Source: Streptomyces sp. SPB162 (GTDB lineage Bacteria; Actinomycetota; Actinomycetes; Streptomycetales; Streptomycetaceae). From it: 64,000 nt of DNA. The translations under genes were made by a program, and so were the position numbers. The notes under the pieces are model-generated. The model ran no database searches. It was not told where the DNA came from and worked only from the letters and a program-made list of their open reading frames with translations. Positions 1-7,898 of the stretch are shown piece after piece. Each line of letters starts with the position of its first letter. The stretch's first letter is position 1. The stretch is taken from assembly GCF_029504575.1 (NCBI RefSeq), contig NZ_JAQFII010000001.1:62001-126000 (forward strand), given 5' to 3'.

Positions 1-929
1 GCGGTCGCCACCTGGGCGATGGACCGGACCTGTGCGGTGAGGTTGCCGGCCATGAAGTTGACGGAGTCGGTCAGGTCCCGCCAGGTCCCTCCGACGTCGG
101 GGACCCGGGCCTGGCCGCCCAGGCTGCCCTCGGTGCCGACCTCGCGCGCCACGCGGGTGACCTCGTCGGCGAACGAGGACAGCTGGTCGACCATCGTGTT
201 GATGGTGTTCTTCAGCTCCAGGATCTCGCCCCGGGCGTCGACCGTGATCTTCTGCGACAGGTCGCCCCGAGCGACCGCGGTGGTGACCTGGGCGATGTTG
301 CGGACCTGGTCGGTGAGGTTGCCGGCCATGAAGTTGACCGAGTCGGTCAGATCACGCCACACGCCGCCCACGCCGGGCACCAGCGCCTGGCCGCCGAGAC
401 GTCCCTCGCTGCCGACCTCGCGCGCCACGCGGGTCACTTCGGCCCCGAAGGAGGACAGCTGGTCGACCATCGTGTTGACGGTGTCCTTGAGCTCGAGGAT
501 CTCCCCGCGCGCGTCCACGTCGATCTTCTGCGACAGGTCGCCCTTGGCGACGGCCGTCGCGACCTGGGCGATGTCACGCACCTGCGTGGTCAGGTTCCCG
601 GCCATCGCGTTCACCGAATCGGTCAGGTCCGCCCAGGTCCCCGACACTCCCGGCACCTCGGCCTGGCCGCCGAGCCGTCCCTCCGTGCCGACCTCCCGGG
701 CCACCCGGGTGACCTCGGAGGTGAACAGCGACAACTGGTCGACCATGCCGTTGAAGACCGTGGCGATCTCCCCCAGCAGGCCCTCGCCGTCCCCGGGAAG
801 ACGGGGGCCGAAGTCCCCGTCACGCACCGCGGTCAGCCCTGCCAGGAGCTGGCGCAGTTCGGGCTCCCCCACCCCGCCCCCGCTGGGCACGGGCACCTTG
901 CTGGTCGTGATCCGCTGACCCTCGCTCAT
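1..929 (-). CDS. Tandem-HAMP sensor histidine kinase, N-terminal part (runs off the window)
   Basis: The gene starts at ATG 929 and continues past base 1, so only about 309 codons are visible. They form near-identical HAMP units of 92 residues: the DNA repeats with a 276-bp period (matching points near 1, 277 and 553). Each unit carries the pattern GDLSQKI, then [18 protein letters not shown] and REVGTEG, typical of Nik1/HK-III-like poly-HAMP kinases. In Streptomyces such proteins are long hybrid kinases with HAMP array, GAF, HATPase and receiver domains, but those domains lie outside the window. No transmembrane segment precedes the first HAMP, so it is probably cytosolic. Family assignment is firm; the signal sensed is unknown. 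Confidence 0.85.
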   Translation of the reverse strand, partial: MSEGQRITTSKVPVPSGGGVGEPELRQLLAGLTAVRDGDFGPRLPGDGEGLLGEIATVFNGMVDQLSLFTSEVTRVAREVGTEGRLGGQAEVPGVSGTWADLTDSVNAMAGNLTTQVRDIAQVATAVAKGDLSQKIDVDARGEILELKDTVNTMVDQLSSFGAEVTRVAREVGSEGRLGGQALVPGVGGVWRDLTDSVNFMAGNLTDQVRNIAQVTTAVARGDLSQKITVDARGEILELKNTINTMVDQLSSFADEVTRVAREVGTEGSLGGQARVPDVGGTWRDLTDSVNFMAGNLTAQVRSIAQVAT

Positions 930-1154
930 ACCCAACCCTTACCCTGCTGTGTGACCGCGGACGCGGCAGCAGGCAGCCCGCCCCTGACCGGACCGGCTGC
1001 CCGCACTCAAGACGTGTTCGACCATTTGAGTTTACCGTCAGTCACCTGCGGACCTGCCGAGATCGCGACACTGCGGGGTGGGGCATCGCCTCGACAGCGC
1101 CACGTATGTGCCGTTTGTACGGCCTTGAGCGGGAGCGGCGGCGTTCCACCGGGG

Positions 1155-2024
1155 TCAGGCGCGGCGTGCGGCCCACACCGTACGTTCGGTGCGGACCGCC
1201 AGGTCGCCGCGGCGCAGGATGCCGCGGGGACTGTCGGGGTCGAGCAGCTCGTCCAGCAGATCGAGATCCTCGGCGGCGAGGGCGTGGGCCGCGCTGCTCC
1301 GCAGGCGCCTGAAGCTGCTGAGCGCGTACCGGCCCACCGCCTCGCCGCGGGAGCCGTCGACGTTCACCGTGATCGTGCGCTCGCCCGCCACGGTGAAACC
1401 CGCGGCGGTCAGCTTGGGGCCCCAGTCGGCACCGCGGTGAGGCGCCTGCTCGGCATGGTGGTGGGCGAGGGCGGCGTGGCAGCGCTCCTCGAGGCCCGGC
1501 CGTTCCCGCGGAGCGCCGGCGGGCAGGAAGCGCGGGAAGCCGGCCAGCTCGACGACGGCGAACAGTCCGCCGGGTGCGAGCACGTCGTGGACCCTGCGCA
1601 GGGTGCGGTCGAGGTCGGCCAGGTGGTGCAGCGACGCCGACGCCCACACCAGCTCGGGCCGGCCGAGTTCCGGCCGGTCCACGTCGAGATCGGCCGGCAC
1701 CGTGCGCACCCGGTCGGACACGCCGAGCGCCGCGGCTTTCTCCCGCAGGCGGCGCAGATGACTCTCCGACGCGTCGACGGCGGTCACCCGCGCGCCGGGG
1801 AACCGCGCGAGCAGGGCGAAGGTGCCCGCTCCCGTGCCGCATCCCAGGTCGACGATGTGGCACGGCTCCCTCTCGACGGGCAGCCATGCGGTGATGGACG
1901 CGATGTGCTCGGCGAGCACCTCCGCGTCCAGGTCGAGGATCTCCGCCTGGCCGTCGTCGTCGGGGGCGGGATGGGAAGCGGGGTGGGCGCCGTCGTGCGC
2001 CGCGTGCGGGGCGGTGTGGTTCAT
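1155..2024 (-). CDS. SAM-dependent class I methyltransferase
   Basis: The protein has 289 residues. The SAM-binding motif DLGCGTGAGTF lies about 60 residues in, followed by an acidic strand end (TAVDAS) and the motif IV region SASLHHLADLDRTL, with a post-motif LAPGGLFAVVEL. These are hallmarks of the Methyltransf_25/UbiE-like fold. The N-terminus is rich in His, Ala and Pro and is probably disordered. ATG 2024 was chosen; an in-frame GTG at 2033 is also possible, since neither has a clear ribosome-binding site. It is transcribed away from the STAS gene at 2229. The methyl acceptor cannot be told from sequence. Confidence 0.85.
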   Translation of the reverse strand: MNHTAPHAAHDGAHPASHPAPDDDGQAEILDLDAEVLAEHIASITAWLPVEREPCHIVDLGCGTGAGTFALLARFPGARVTAVDASESHLRRLREKAAALGVSDRVRTVPADLDVDRPELGRPELVWASASLHHLADLDRTLRRVHDVLAPGGLFAVVELAGFPRFLPAGAPRERPGLEERCHAALAHHHAEQAPHRGADWGPKLTAAGFTVAGERTITVNVDGSRGEAVGRYALSSFRRLRSSAAHALAAEDLDLLDELLDPDSPRGILRRGDLAVRTERTVWAARRA

Positions 2025-2228
2025 GCCGGCCACGCTAGGAGGAGCCCGCCGTCACGTCATCGTGGCTCCCGGTGTGCGCAAGACGATGGCCGGATGAGCT
2101 GCCGTACGCGCAAGCGGCCGCCTCAGAGGTCGTCCATCCCCGAAGGAGCGGACGTCAAAGGCGTGTCAGCGGTGCCGATCAGGGCAGGCGAACGCAGAAG
2201 ACGCCCATTCCCGCAAGCGAAAGATGCC

Positions 2229-2708
2229 ATGGACCTCATCGCAGGTGGCCCCCTCCAGATCACGCTGCGACGCTACGGGCCGACCCTGCACCTCACCCTG
2301 GCCGGGGAACTCGACATCGAGGCCGAGCCCGCCTTCGCGCAGATCATGGCCACCCTTCCCGCCGGCATAGCGGTCATCGCCTGCGATCTGTACCACGTCC
2401 ATTTCATGGACGTGGTCGGCGTGCGCTGCATACTGGCCCTCAAACGCTCCGCGGAACAGCGCGGTCTGGCGGCGCTGGTCTGCAACTGGCAGTCGCAGCC
2501 CCTGCAACTGCTCAACCTCCTGGGCGGCCTCGAACGCGACTACGACGTCGAACTGCGTTCACTGCAAGCCCTGTTGCGAGATCATGCCGACGCCCAACGC
2601 GCCCTCGGGATCGATAGCGCCCGGCGCGGCGCGGCGCTCGTGGGCTCCGAGCCGCAGCGCCTCGTCCGTGACCGACGGAACCCCGACCCGCCGCCCGCGG
2701 CGCGTTGA
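2229..2708 (+). CDS. STAS-domain protein (anti-sigma-factor-antagonist-like)
   Basis: The protein has 159 residues. Residues 8-105 form a STAS domain: LHLTLAGELDIEAEPAF, then a strand and FMDVVGVRCILALK. In SpoIIAA/RsbV proteins the loop reads D-S-S/T-G and its Ser is phosphorylated by the partner kinase; here it reads MDVVGV, so the phosphorylatable Ser is missing. It may bind a partner constitutively or have another role. The last 45 residues are polar and lack a recognised domain. The start ATG 2229 is the first that gives only the domain; the ribosome-binding site is weak. Confidence 0.7.
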   Translation: MDLIAGGPLQITLRRYGPTLHLTLAGELDIEAEPAFAQIMATLPAGIAVIACDLYHVHFMDVVGVRCILALKRSAEQRGLAALVCNWQSQPLQLLNLLGGLERDYDVELRSLQALLRDHADAQRALGIDSARRGAALVGSEPQRLVRDRRNPDPPPAAR

Positions 2709-2822
2709 GACGGTTCGATCACTCGCGCCCGCGACGCGGAACGGTTCCCGCATCGATGCGGCCGGGCCGGTTGGGCGGAGGCAGGACGCCGGGGGGTGGG
2801 TTGAGCCGGACGAGCAGGCGGG

Positions 2823-2883
2823 AGCACAGATGAGGGCCGGGCAGTGGGGGAAGCACAGATGAGGGCCGGGCAGTGGGGGAAGC
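2823..2883 (+). repeat. 29-bp tandem duplication across a start codon
   Basis: A 29-bp unit is present twice in direct tandem (2823-2851 and 2852-2880, match extending to 2883). Each copy holds an ATG (2830 and 2859) with the same following codons. Because 29 is not a multiple of three, the first ATG is now out of frame and gives only a ten-codon reading frame that stops at 2862, while the second begins the membrane protein downstream. Confidence 0.9.
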
Positions 2884-4028
2884 GGATACCGTCGCGGTGC
2901 GCCGCGCTGTTCCGCTACGCAGTGCGCGGCGTACGGCAGCCGGGGCAGGAACGGGATGTGCTGCTGCTGCAGGTCAAAGCGGTGATCGCGTCCCTCGTCG
3001 CCTGGGAGACGGCCCACGAACTGTTGCCGGCGGCCGTGGGGACCTACGCCCCGCTGGCGGCGCTGCTGGTGACCCGGTCCACGCTGTATCGCTCGTTGCA
3101 CGACTGTGTGCAGTATCTCGGCGCCATGGCGGTGGGCGTGCTGCTGGCGGCGGCGTTCGGCACGACCGTAGGAGTGCACGCCTGGAGCCTGGCCGTGCTG
3201 ATCTCCGCCTCCCTCGCGGCGGGGAAGATCCAGCACCTGGGCGCACACGGCGCGCAGGTGGCCGTCATGGCCCTGTTCGCGTTCACCGCGGGGCAGGGCG
3301 AGCCCGTCTTCATCGGCCACCTGGCCCTGGCCATCCTCATCGGCGCGGCCTGCGGCCTCGCCGCCCACGTGATACTGGCCCCCTCACGTCATACCCAGGC
3401 CGCTCAGGGCGGCGTAGCGCGCCTCGCGGCACAGGCCCAGCACGTCCTACAGTCCCTCGCCGACGACTTGCAGGACGGTCCTCCCACGAGCGCCAGGACG
3501 AGGAACTGGGCACGGCACAGTGCCGAGTTCGACCGACTGGCCGATCGGATGCGCGCCACCGTCGAAGCGGAACGGGAGAACGCGGTCCTCAATCCCCGCC
3601 GGCCCTCAGCCGGCGCCGAACACGTACTCCCCCGTCTGCCGGCCACGATCGGTGTGCTGCAACGCGCCTTCTCACACTGCCACTCCATCATCCGCAGTCT
3701 GACCTACGCCGCCCGCAGCGACCGCTGGACGGCTCTGACCCCGGAGTTCCGCGCCCCATACGGGGATCTGCTCAACTCGATCGCCGACGCGATGGAAGAG
3801 GTCGGTCGCATGGGTCCGACGGACCCCGACGGCCTGCGGGAAATGCTCCGGGAGGCCGACCGCCGGATCGACGCCCTCGAGCGGCAACTCACCGAATCCT
3901 CTGCCGACGCTCCCGCGCACCTGTCCCTGCACGGCACACTGATCACCGACGCGGGACGGCTTCTGAGCGACCTCGCCCAGGCCGACCCGCGTGACCACGA
4001 ACCCGCCGAGGACGGAGTCAACCGCTGA
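2859..4028 (+). CDS. FUSC-like / aromatic acid exporter family membrane protein
   Basis: The protein has 389 residues. Residues 30-180 hold about five to six hydrophobic segments (for example AVLISASLAAGKIQHLG and GHLALAILIGAACGLAAHVI), matching the N-terminal membrane half of the FUSC/ArAE (DUF939-like) family. A soluble, helix-rich domain of about 200 residues follows with several Arg/Glu-rich coiled stretches. The family is associated with efflux of aromatic acids or with envelope stress, but the substrate here is unknown. ATG 2859 was chosen because it lies 6 nt behind GGGGGAAG; GTG 2844 is an in-frame alternative. A 29-bp duplication creates a decoy upstream ATG at 2830. Confidence 0.75.
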   Translation: MRAGQWGKRIPSRCAALFRYAVRGVRQPGQERDVLLLQVKAVIASLVAWETAHELLPAAVGTYAPLAALLVTRSTLYRSLHDCVQYLGAMAVGVLLAAAFGTTVGVHAWSLAVLISASLAAGKIQHLGAHGAQVAVMALFAFTAGQGEPVFIGHLALAILIGAACGLAAHVILAPSRHTQAAQGGVARLAAQAQHVLQSLADDLQDGPPTSARTRNWARHSAEFDRLADRMRATVEAERENAVLNPRRPSAGAEHVLPRLPATIGVLQRAFSHCHSIIRSLTYAARSDRWTALTPEFRAPYGDLLNSIADAMEEVGRMGPTDPDGLREMLREADRRIDALERQLTESSADAPAHLSLHGTLITDAGRLLSDLAQADPRDHEPAEDGVNR

Positions 4029-4186
4029 TCGGCGGCTGACGGAGCCGGTCCACGGACCGACCCGTTTGGATCGTGTGAGTCATGGATCACCGACATGCGG
4101 GAAAGTGCCCATCAAGACGCTTTAGCCGGTTGCCGATTCGGGGCAGCCACGGGAGCGTCCCTGGAAGTGGATGGCGGTGGTTTGTG

Positions 4187-4846
4187 ATGGCGGAACGGTT
4201 TCTGAAGATCTCTGCGTCTCCGGGCGTGGTGGGTCGGGCCCGTCAGTGGGCACGCGACGCGGTGAAGTCGTTCCGCTGGCCGACTCGCTGGAGGCCGGAC
4301 GAGGGCGCGGTCGCGCTGGTGGTCTCGGAACTGGTGACCAACGCCCTGCGACATGCGGGCGGCACAGTGGGCCTGACTTTGGTCTCCGGGGCACGACAGC
4401 TGCGGATCATCGTCAGCGACGGTTCCCGGCAATGGCCGGTTCTGCGCACCCCGCACCCCACCGAGGCCGGCGGGCGGGGCCTGCACATCGTGGCGCGCCT
4501 GACCAGGGCATGGGGAGTGGAGGAGAGTCCGGAAGGGAAGCGTGTGTGGGCCGACGTGATCCCGCAGAGCACGCGTCCGCACTCGACGGCTCCCGCGACG
4601 ACTCCTGCGGACGCCACGTCGGGGGCGACGTTGAACCAGGGGTGCCTGAGCTGCTCGACGACTCCGAACGCGAGCGGGCTCAAGGCGGCCATACGGCACG
4701 GCAAGTGGTCCGCTCGGCTGCTCGGCTTCACCAGGGCGACACTGCATGCAAGCCCACGGCCGTTGCTGCGGGCGGGCAAGCGGGTGCTGCGGAAGATGGA
4801 ACTGCCGAAGGTGATCCCGGCCGGCTCAAGGGCAGCCTGCCGCTGA
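4187..4846 (+). CDS. RsbW-like ATP-binding protein with an unusual basic C-terminal extension
   Basis: The protein has 219 residues. Residues 1-125 are a GHKL ATPase domain of the RsbW/SpoIIAB type: N-box ALVVSELVTNALRHAGG, G1-like IIVSDGSRQWP and G2-like GGRGLHIVARL. Such proteins are anti-sigma kinases or regulators and are abundant in Streptomyces. The usual length is about 130-150 residues; here a basic tail of about 90 residues follows (ending LPKVIPAGSRAACR). By eye the tail keeps G/C-rich third positions, so it looks translated, but I recognise no domain in it. The start may be ATG 4187 or GTG 4184. No cognate sigma factor is adjacent. Confidence 0.7.
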   Translation: MAERFLKISASPGVVGRARQWARDAVKSFRWPTRWRPDEGAVALVVSELVTNALRHAGGTVGLTLVSGARQLRIIVSDGSRQWPVLRTPHPTEAGGRGLHIVARLTRAWGVEESPEGKRVWADVIPQSTRPHSTAPATTPADATSGATLNQGCLSCSTTPNASGLKAAIRHGKWSARLLGFTRATLHASPRPLLRAGKRVLRKMELPKVIPAGSRAACR

Positions 4847-4993
4847 TGACCGGCGGCGTGTCGGTCCGGCGCGGCCGTCCGGCGCAGACCCACATGGCCG
4901 ACGGGGCGGCGGCACAGCATCTCCCCTGCGGCGGCGGTGCAGCATGCTGGTGGAGGCAACCGGCGTGGACGAGGCGGGTAAGGAGGTCGGAAC

Positions 4994-5644
4994 ATGACCG
5001 ATGAGCTGGTCGACCGCCTGCTGCGCGAGCACGGGCAGACCTTCGCGGACGAGGCCGGCATCACCCTGCGGGACGAGCCTTCACCGCTGTACAGACTTCT
5101 GGTGCTGTCGTTGCTGAGTGCCACCCGCATCTCGGCCGGCATCGCGGTCGCCGCCGCACGGGAGCTGTCCCGAGACCGTCTGCGCACCGCGTCGACGATG
5201 GCGGCCGCGCCCTGGCAGCAGATCGTCGACGCGCTGGGACGGGCCCACTACAAGCGCTACGACGAGAGCACCGCCACCGCCCTGGGAGAGGGCGCCCGGA
5301 TGCTGCAGGAGCGGTACCACGGCGATCTGCGGAAGCTGCGTCAGGAAGCCGACGGTGACGTCGAAAAGGTCCGCGCCCTGCTCCAGGAGCATCCGCGGAT
5401 CGGGCCCGTCGGGTCGGACATCTTCTGCCGTGAGGTCCAGAGCGTCTGGACCGAACTGCAGCCGTACTGCGACCGGGCCACCTTGGACCAGTCGGCCGCA
5501 CTGGGGCTACCGCACACGGCGTCCGGTCTGGCGCGCAGGATCGGCTCGACCGATGTCACTCGCCTGACCGCCGCTCTGGTGCGCGTCCGACTGCGCGGCG
5601 GCACATTCGACGGGGTCGGCCGCTCGACGGAGAACGGGTCCTAA
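4994..5644 (+). CDS. HhH-GPD family DNA glycosylase / endonuclease III-like protein
   Basis: The protein has 216 residues. It has the all-helical HhH-GPD layout: YRLLVLSLLSATRIS near residue 35, a central helical region, and a hairpin region HPRIGPVGSDIFCREV near residue 133. Family members remove damaged bases or act as AP lyases. The Nth-type LPGVGRKTA motif with its catalytic Lys is not present, and I see no C-terminal Fe-S cysteine cluster, so the lyase activity is doubtful. The start is secure: an excellent AAGGAGGT precedes ATG 4994. The stop overlaps by two bases the stop of the convergent gene at 5641. Confidence 0.65.
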   Translation: MTDELVDRLLREHGQTFADEAGITLRDEPSPLYRLLVLSLLSATRISAGIAVAAARELSRDRLRTASTMAAAPWQQIVDALGRAHYKRYDESTATALGEGARMLQERYHGDLRKLRQEADGDVEKVRALLQEHPRIGPVGSDIFCREVQSVWTELQPYCDRATLDQSAALGLPHTASGLARRIGSTDVTRLTAALVRVRLRGGTFDGVGRSTENGS

Positions 5645-6051
5645 CGGGGCTCCGCGACCAGGCCCGGTGGCTGTAGTTCGGCCCACACCCGCTTGCCGGA
5701 TCCGTACGGGGTCACACCCCATTGCCCGGCGGCCAGCGTCGCGACGATGCGCAATCCGTGGCCGCCTACCTTGCCGGGGTCTGCCGGGCACATCAGTGGC
5801 TGGGCCCGGGAGTCGTCGCGCACCGTGATCCGCAACCGGCTCGCCTCGAGGACCAGGGACAGCTCGACGGAGCCGCCGGCATGCCGCTGCGCGTTGGTGA
5901 CCAGCTCGGACACCACGAGAGCGACCGAACCGATGTCGGGGTGCCAATCGGCGCACCACGGATAGTCCTGCACGTGCTTCAGCGCCCAGTCGCGGGCCAC
6001 ACCGACCTCACCACCGGCCGGAGCCACCGCCAGGAATCGCTCAACCATCAT
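5641..6051 (-). CDS. RsbW-like ATP-binding regulatory protein
   Basis: The protein has 136 residues and consists only of a GHKL/HATPase domain: N-box SVALVVSELVTNAQRHAGG (residues 40-58), ITVRDDSRAQP and GGHGLRIVATL. It resembles the N-terminal part of the protein at 4187 closely (both begin MAERFL/MVERFL and share the N-box), so the two are probably paralogues. These small cytosolic proteins are typical Streptomyces anti-sigma-like ATPases. Two adjacent ATG codons (6051, 6048) are possible starts. It converges on the HhH-GPD gene with overlapping stop codons. Confidence 0.8.
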   Translation of the reverse strand: MMVERFLAVAPAGGEVGVARDWALKHVQDYPWCADWHPDIGSVALVVSELVTNAQRHAGGSVELSLVLEASRLRITVRDDSRAQPLMCPADPGKVGGHGLRIVATLAAGQWGVTPYGSGKRVWAELQPPGLVAEPR

Positions 6052-6367
6052 CCATCATCGCCCGCACCGTTCCTCCAAGGCCCCGCACCCACCAGCGGGC
6101 AGGATCGTCAGTACGCGCCTCGACAGGCGCCTGCCCGCATCTCGGGCATTCACCGCTTCCGCGGATCACCTTGTCCGCCGTGAACCGTGATTCCCGGCAC
6201 AACGCAGCGGCCGCAGGAGCCGCGAGGATGTCGCCACCGTGCGCGCCGGCACCCGCCGCACGCGTCTCCACCCGAAAGCCGCCGCGCGCGCCGCGGTACG
6301 CACGGCACAATCCGGTGGGCGGCGGCCCGGGCGGTGAGGGTGGGCTGTGGCGGCCGGAGCGAGCCGG
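6052..6367 (-). other. Intergenic stretch with a possible small CxxC open frame
   Basis: About 316 bp separate two genes. On the minus strand an open frame reads through the sequence GECPRCGQAPVEA and ends at 6041, overlapping the next gene's start. It has one CxxC pair and no recognisable domain, and no good start or ribosome-binding site. It may be a remnant or non-coding. Nothing else is evident. Confidence 0.3.
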
Positions 6368-6580
6368 TCAGTCGTCCTCGGGCTTCGGCTTCCCGGCAGC
6401 GCGGGACCGCTCCGACGCGCCCTCTTCGTCCGCCAGGTCGTCCTCTTCCGGAGGATCACTCGTCCATGCGACGGGCGGCGTCGGGGCCGTGATGGTCTGC
6501 GGTTCTTCGGAGCCCGGTCGGGTGCTCGGCTGAGAGCCGGGCGCGTGGGGTGTCTTCGTTTCGTCGTCAGGATTCGCCAT
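6368..6580 (-). CDS. Small acidic, disordered hypothetical protein
   Basis: The protein has 70 residues, very rich in Asp, Glu, Pro, Ser and Thr and without hydrophobic segments (ending AAGKPKPEDD). It looks intrinsically disordered. GGAGGGG lies somewhat far (about 13 nt) upstream of ATG 6580. Short proteins of this composition are common in Streptomyces; I can assign no function. Confidence 0.5.
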   Translation of the reverse strand: MANPDDETKTPHAPGSQPSTRPGSEEPQTITAPTPPVAWTSDPPEEDDLADEEGASERSRAAGKPKPEDD

Positions 6581-6686
6581 AAGGCACGTGTTCCCCCTCC
6601 GCTCCGTTCAAACGCCCTCCGACACGCCGCCCCGGCAAGAATAGGCAGGACGGCCCAACGATCTCGCGATATGTCGTCGCCTACGA

Positions 6687-6733
6687 CGCCGGCCGGTGTC
6701 GGGCAACGGTCTGTTGCCCGACACCGGCCGGCG
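6687..6733. terminator. Perfect 21-bp stem-loop terminator
   Basis: Perfect inverted arms 6687-6707 and 6713-6733 enclose a 5-nt loop (GGTCT). It lies 27 nt past the stop of the GlsB/YeaQ reading frame and can serve transcription from that side. There is no U-tract, as is usual for Streptomyces. Confidence 0.85.
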
Positions 6734-6759
6734 TTGTGCGCTGTGACGCGGAAGCGGAG

Positions 6760-7024
6760 TCAGTGACGAGCCTTCGCTCGATCCAGGGCCGCGACACCGA
6801 CCGCGGCCAGGGCGATCTGGATGAGCCATTCGATCCAGTCGACGCCGTTGGTGTCGTCCACGTTCAGAGCATGGGCGATGGCAGCCCCGATGAACGCTGC
6901 CAGGATGCCGACCAGAATGGTCCAGATGATTCCGATGTGCTGCCGACCGGGCACGACGAGGCGTCCCAGGACACCGATGATGATGCCGATGACCACGGCG
7001 GCTGATGATGCCTGAGATCTCCAT
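6760..7024 (-). pseudogene. GlsB/YeaQ/YmgE-family membrane stress protein, frameshifted near its start
   Basis: The start is marked by a strong site (AAGGAGAG, 8 nt before ATG 7024) and begins MEISGIIS, as family members do. From base 7000 the matching protein continues only in the next frame: AVVIGIIIGVLGRLVVPG, then two more hydrophobic segments. One extra C near 7000 explains the shift. Full-length family members are about 80-90 residues with three membrane segments; the rejoined product would be 87 residues. Unless translation restarts at GTG 6996, which lacks a ribosome-binding site, no normal protein is made. This is either a real inactivation or a one-base sequencing error. Confidence 0.75.
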
Positions 7025-7287
7025 GACGTCCTCTCCTTGTGGGCTCTTCTGCAGCGACGTCTGCCCCCTGCTCGCAGGAACAAGCGGATCCCGGCGCGAT
7101 CCCCGGTAGGTGTCAGGTCCGACCGGGCGGGCGCGGCGGCGCCGAGCTCAGCCGTTCAGGACCGATGAGTTTCTGCGTGATCCGCAGTCGAAGAGAATAG
7201 TTGGGTGCGCTGCGACCGCCGGCGTGGTCGAATCGCTCACCTGCCGAATCCGTCGGAACCCAGACATCAGACACCGAGGAATCTCAG

Positions 7288-7860
7288 ATGCGCACTCTGA
7301 TCAGCACCGCCTTCGTCTCCCTCGACGGCGTCGTGGAAGCTCCGGGCGGGGAGCCCGGTTACCGGAACGCCGGGTGGACCTTCAAGAACATCGAGTTCCT
7401 CCCCGAGGCGTTCGAGATCAAGGGCCGGGAGCAGAAGGAAGCCTCCGCCATGATGATGGGCCGGGTCAGCTATGAGGCGTTCAGCCCGGTGTGGCCCGGC
7501 ATGGAGGATTTCGCCGACTACAAGGTGATGCCGAAGTACGTCGTCTCCACCACCCTCACCGAGGACGACCTGGTCGCGAACTGGGGCGAGACCACGATTC
7601 TGCGTTCGCTCGACGACGTCGCCGCGCTGAAGGAGACCGAGGGCGGCCCGATCATCGTGCACGGCAGCGCCTCGCTGAACCAGCACCTGTCCGACGCCGG
7701 CCTGATCGACCGCTACCACCTGCTCGTCTTCCCGCTTCTGCTCGGCGCGGGCAAGCGTCTGTTCAGCGGCACGGACAAGGACACCCAGAAGCTGAAGCTC
7801 GTCGAACACGCGGCCTACGCCAACGGCCTGCAGAAGAACGTCTTCGACGTCGTCCGCTGA
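7288..7860 (+). CDS. Dihydrofolate reductase / RibD C-terminal-like family protein
   Basis: The protein has 190 residues. It shows the RibD_C/DHFR-like fold: STAFVSLDGVVEAPGG at the start, MMMGRVSYEAF, PKYVVSTTL, then PIIVHGSASLNQHL and the C-terminal LLVFPLLLGAGKRLF. In this family these segments bind NADPH. It is not folA; family members are uncharacterised reductases frequent in actinomycetes. ATG 7288 follows a GAGGAA site. It is a single gene converging on the CDF transporter. Confidence 0.85.
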   Translation: MRTLISTAFVSLDGVVEAPGGEPGYRNAGWTFKNIEFLPEAFEIKGREQKEASAMMMGRVSYEAFSPVWPGMEDFADYKVMPKYVVSTTLTEDDLVANWGETTILRSLDDVAALKETEGGPIIVHGSASLNQHLSDAGLIDRYHLLVFPLLLGAGKRLFSGTDKDTQKLKLVEHAAYANGLQKNVFDVVR

Positions 7861-7898
7861 CACCGCTCCCACGGCCGTCCTGCCCTCCGCATCCGCGG

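Noticed and set aside
19..918. Long plus-strand open frame of 299 codons with internal repeats
   Set aside because: It is the shadow of the minus-strand HAMP array; the repeated pattern reflects the 276-bp HAMP repeat, and the minus-strand frame has the proper family motifs.
951..2228. Upstream part of the plus-strand frame that leads into the STAS gene
   Set aside because: It is antisense to the methyltransferase gene and lacks a recognisable domain; only the part from 2229 is STAS-like.
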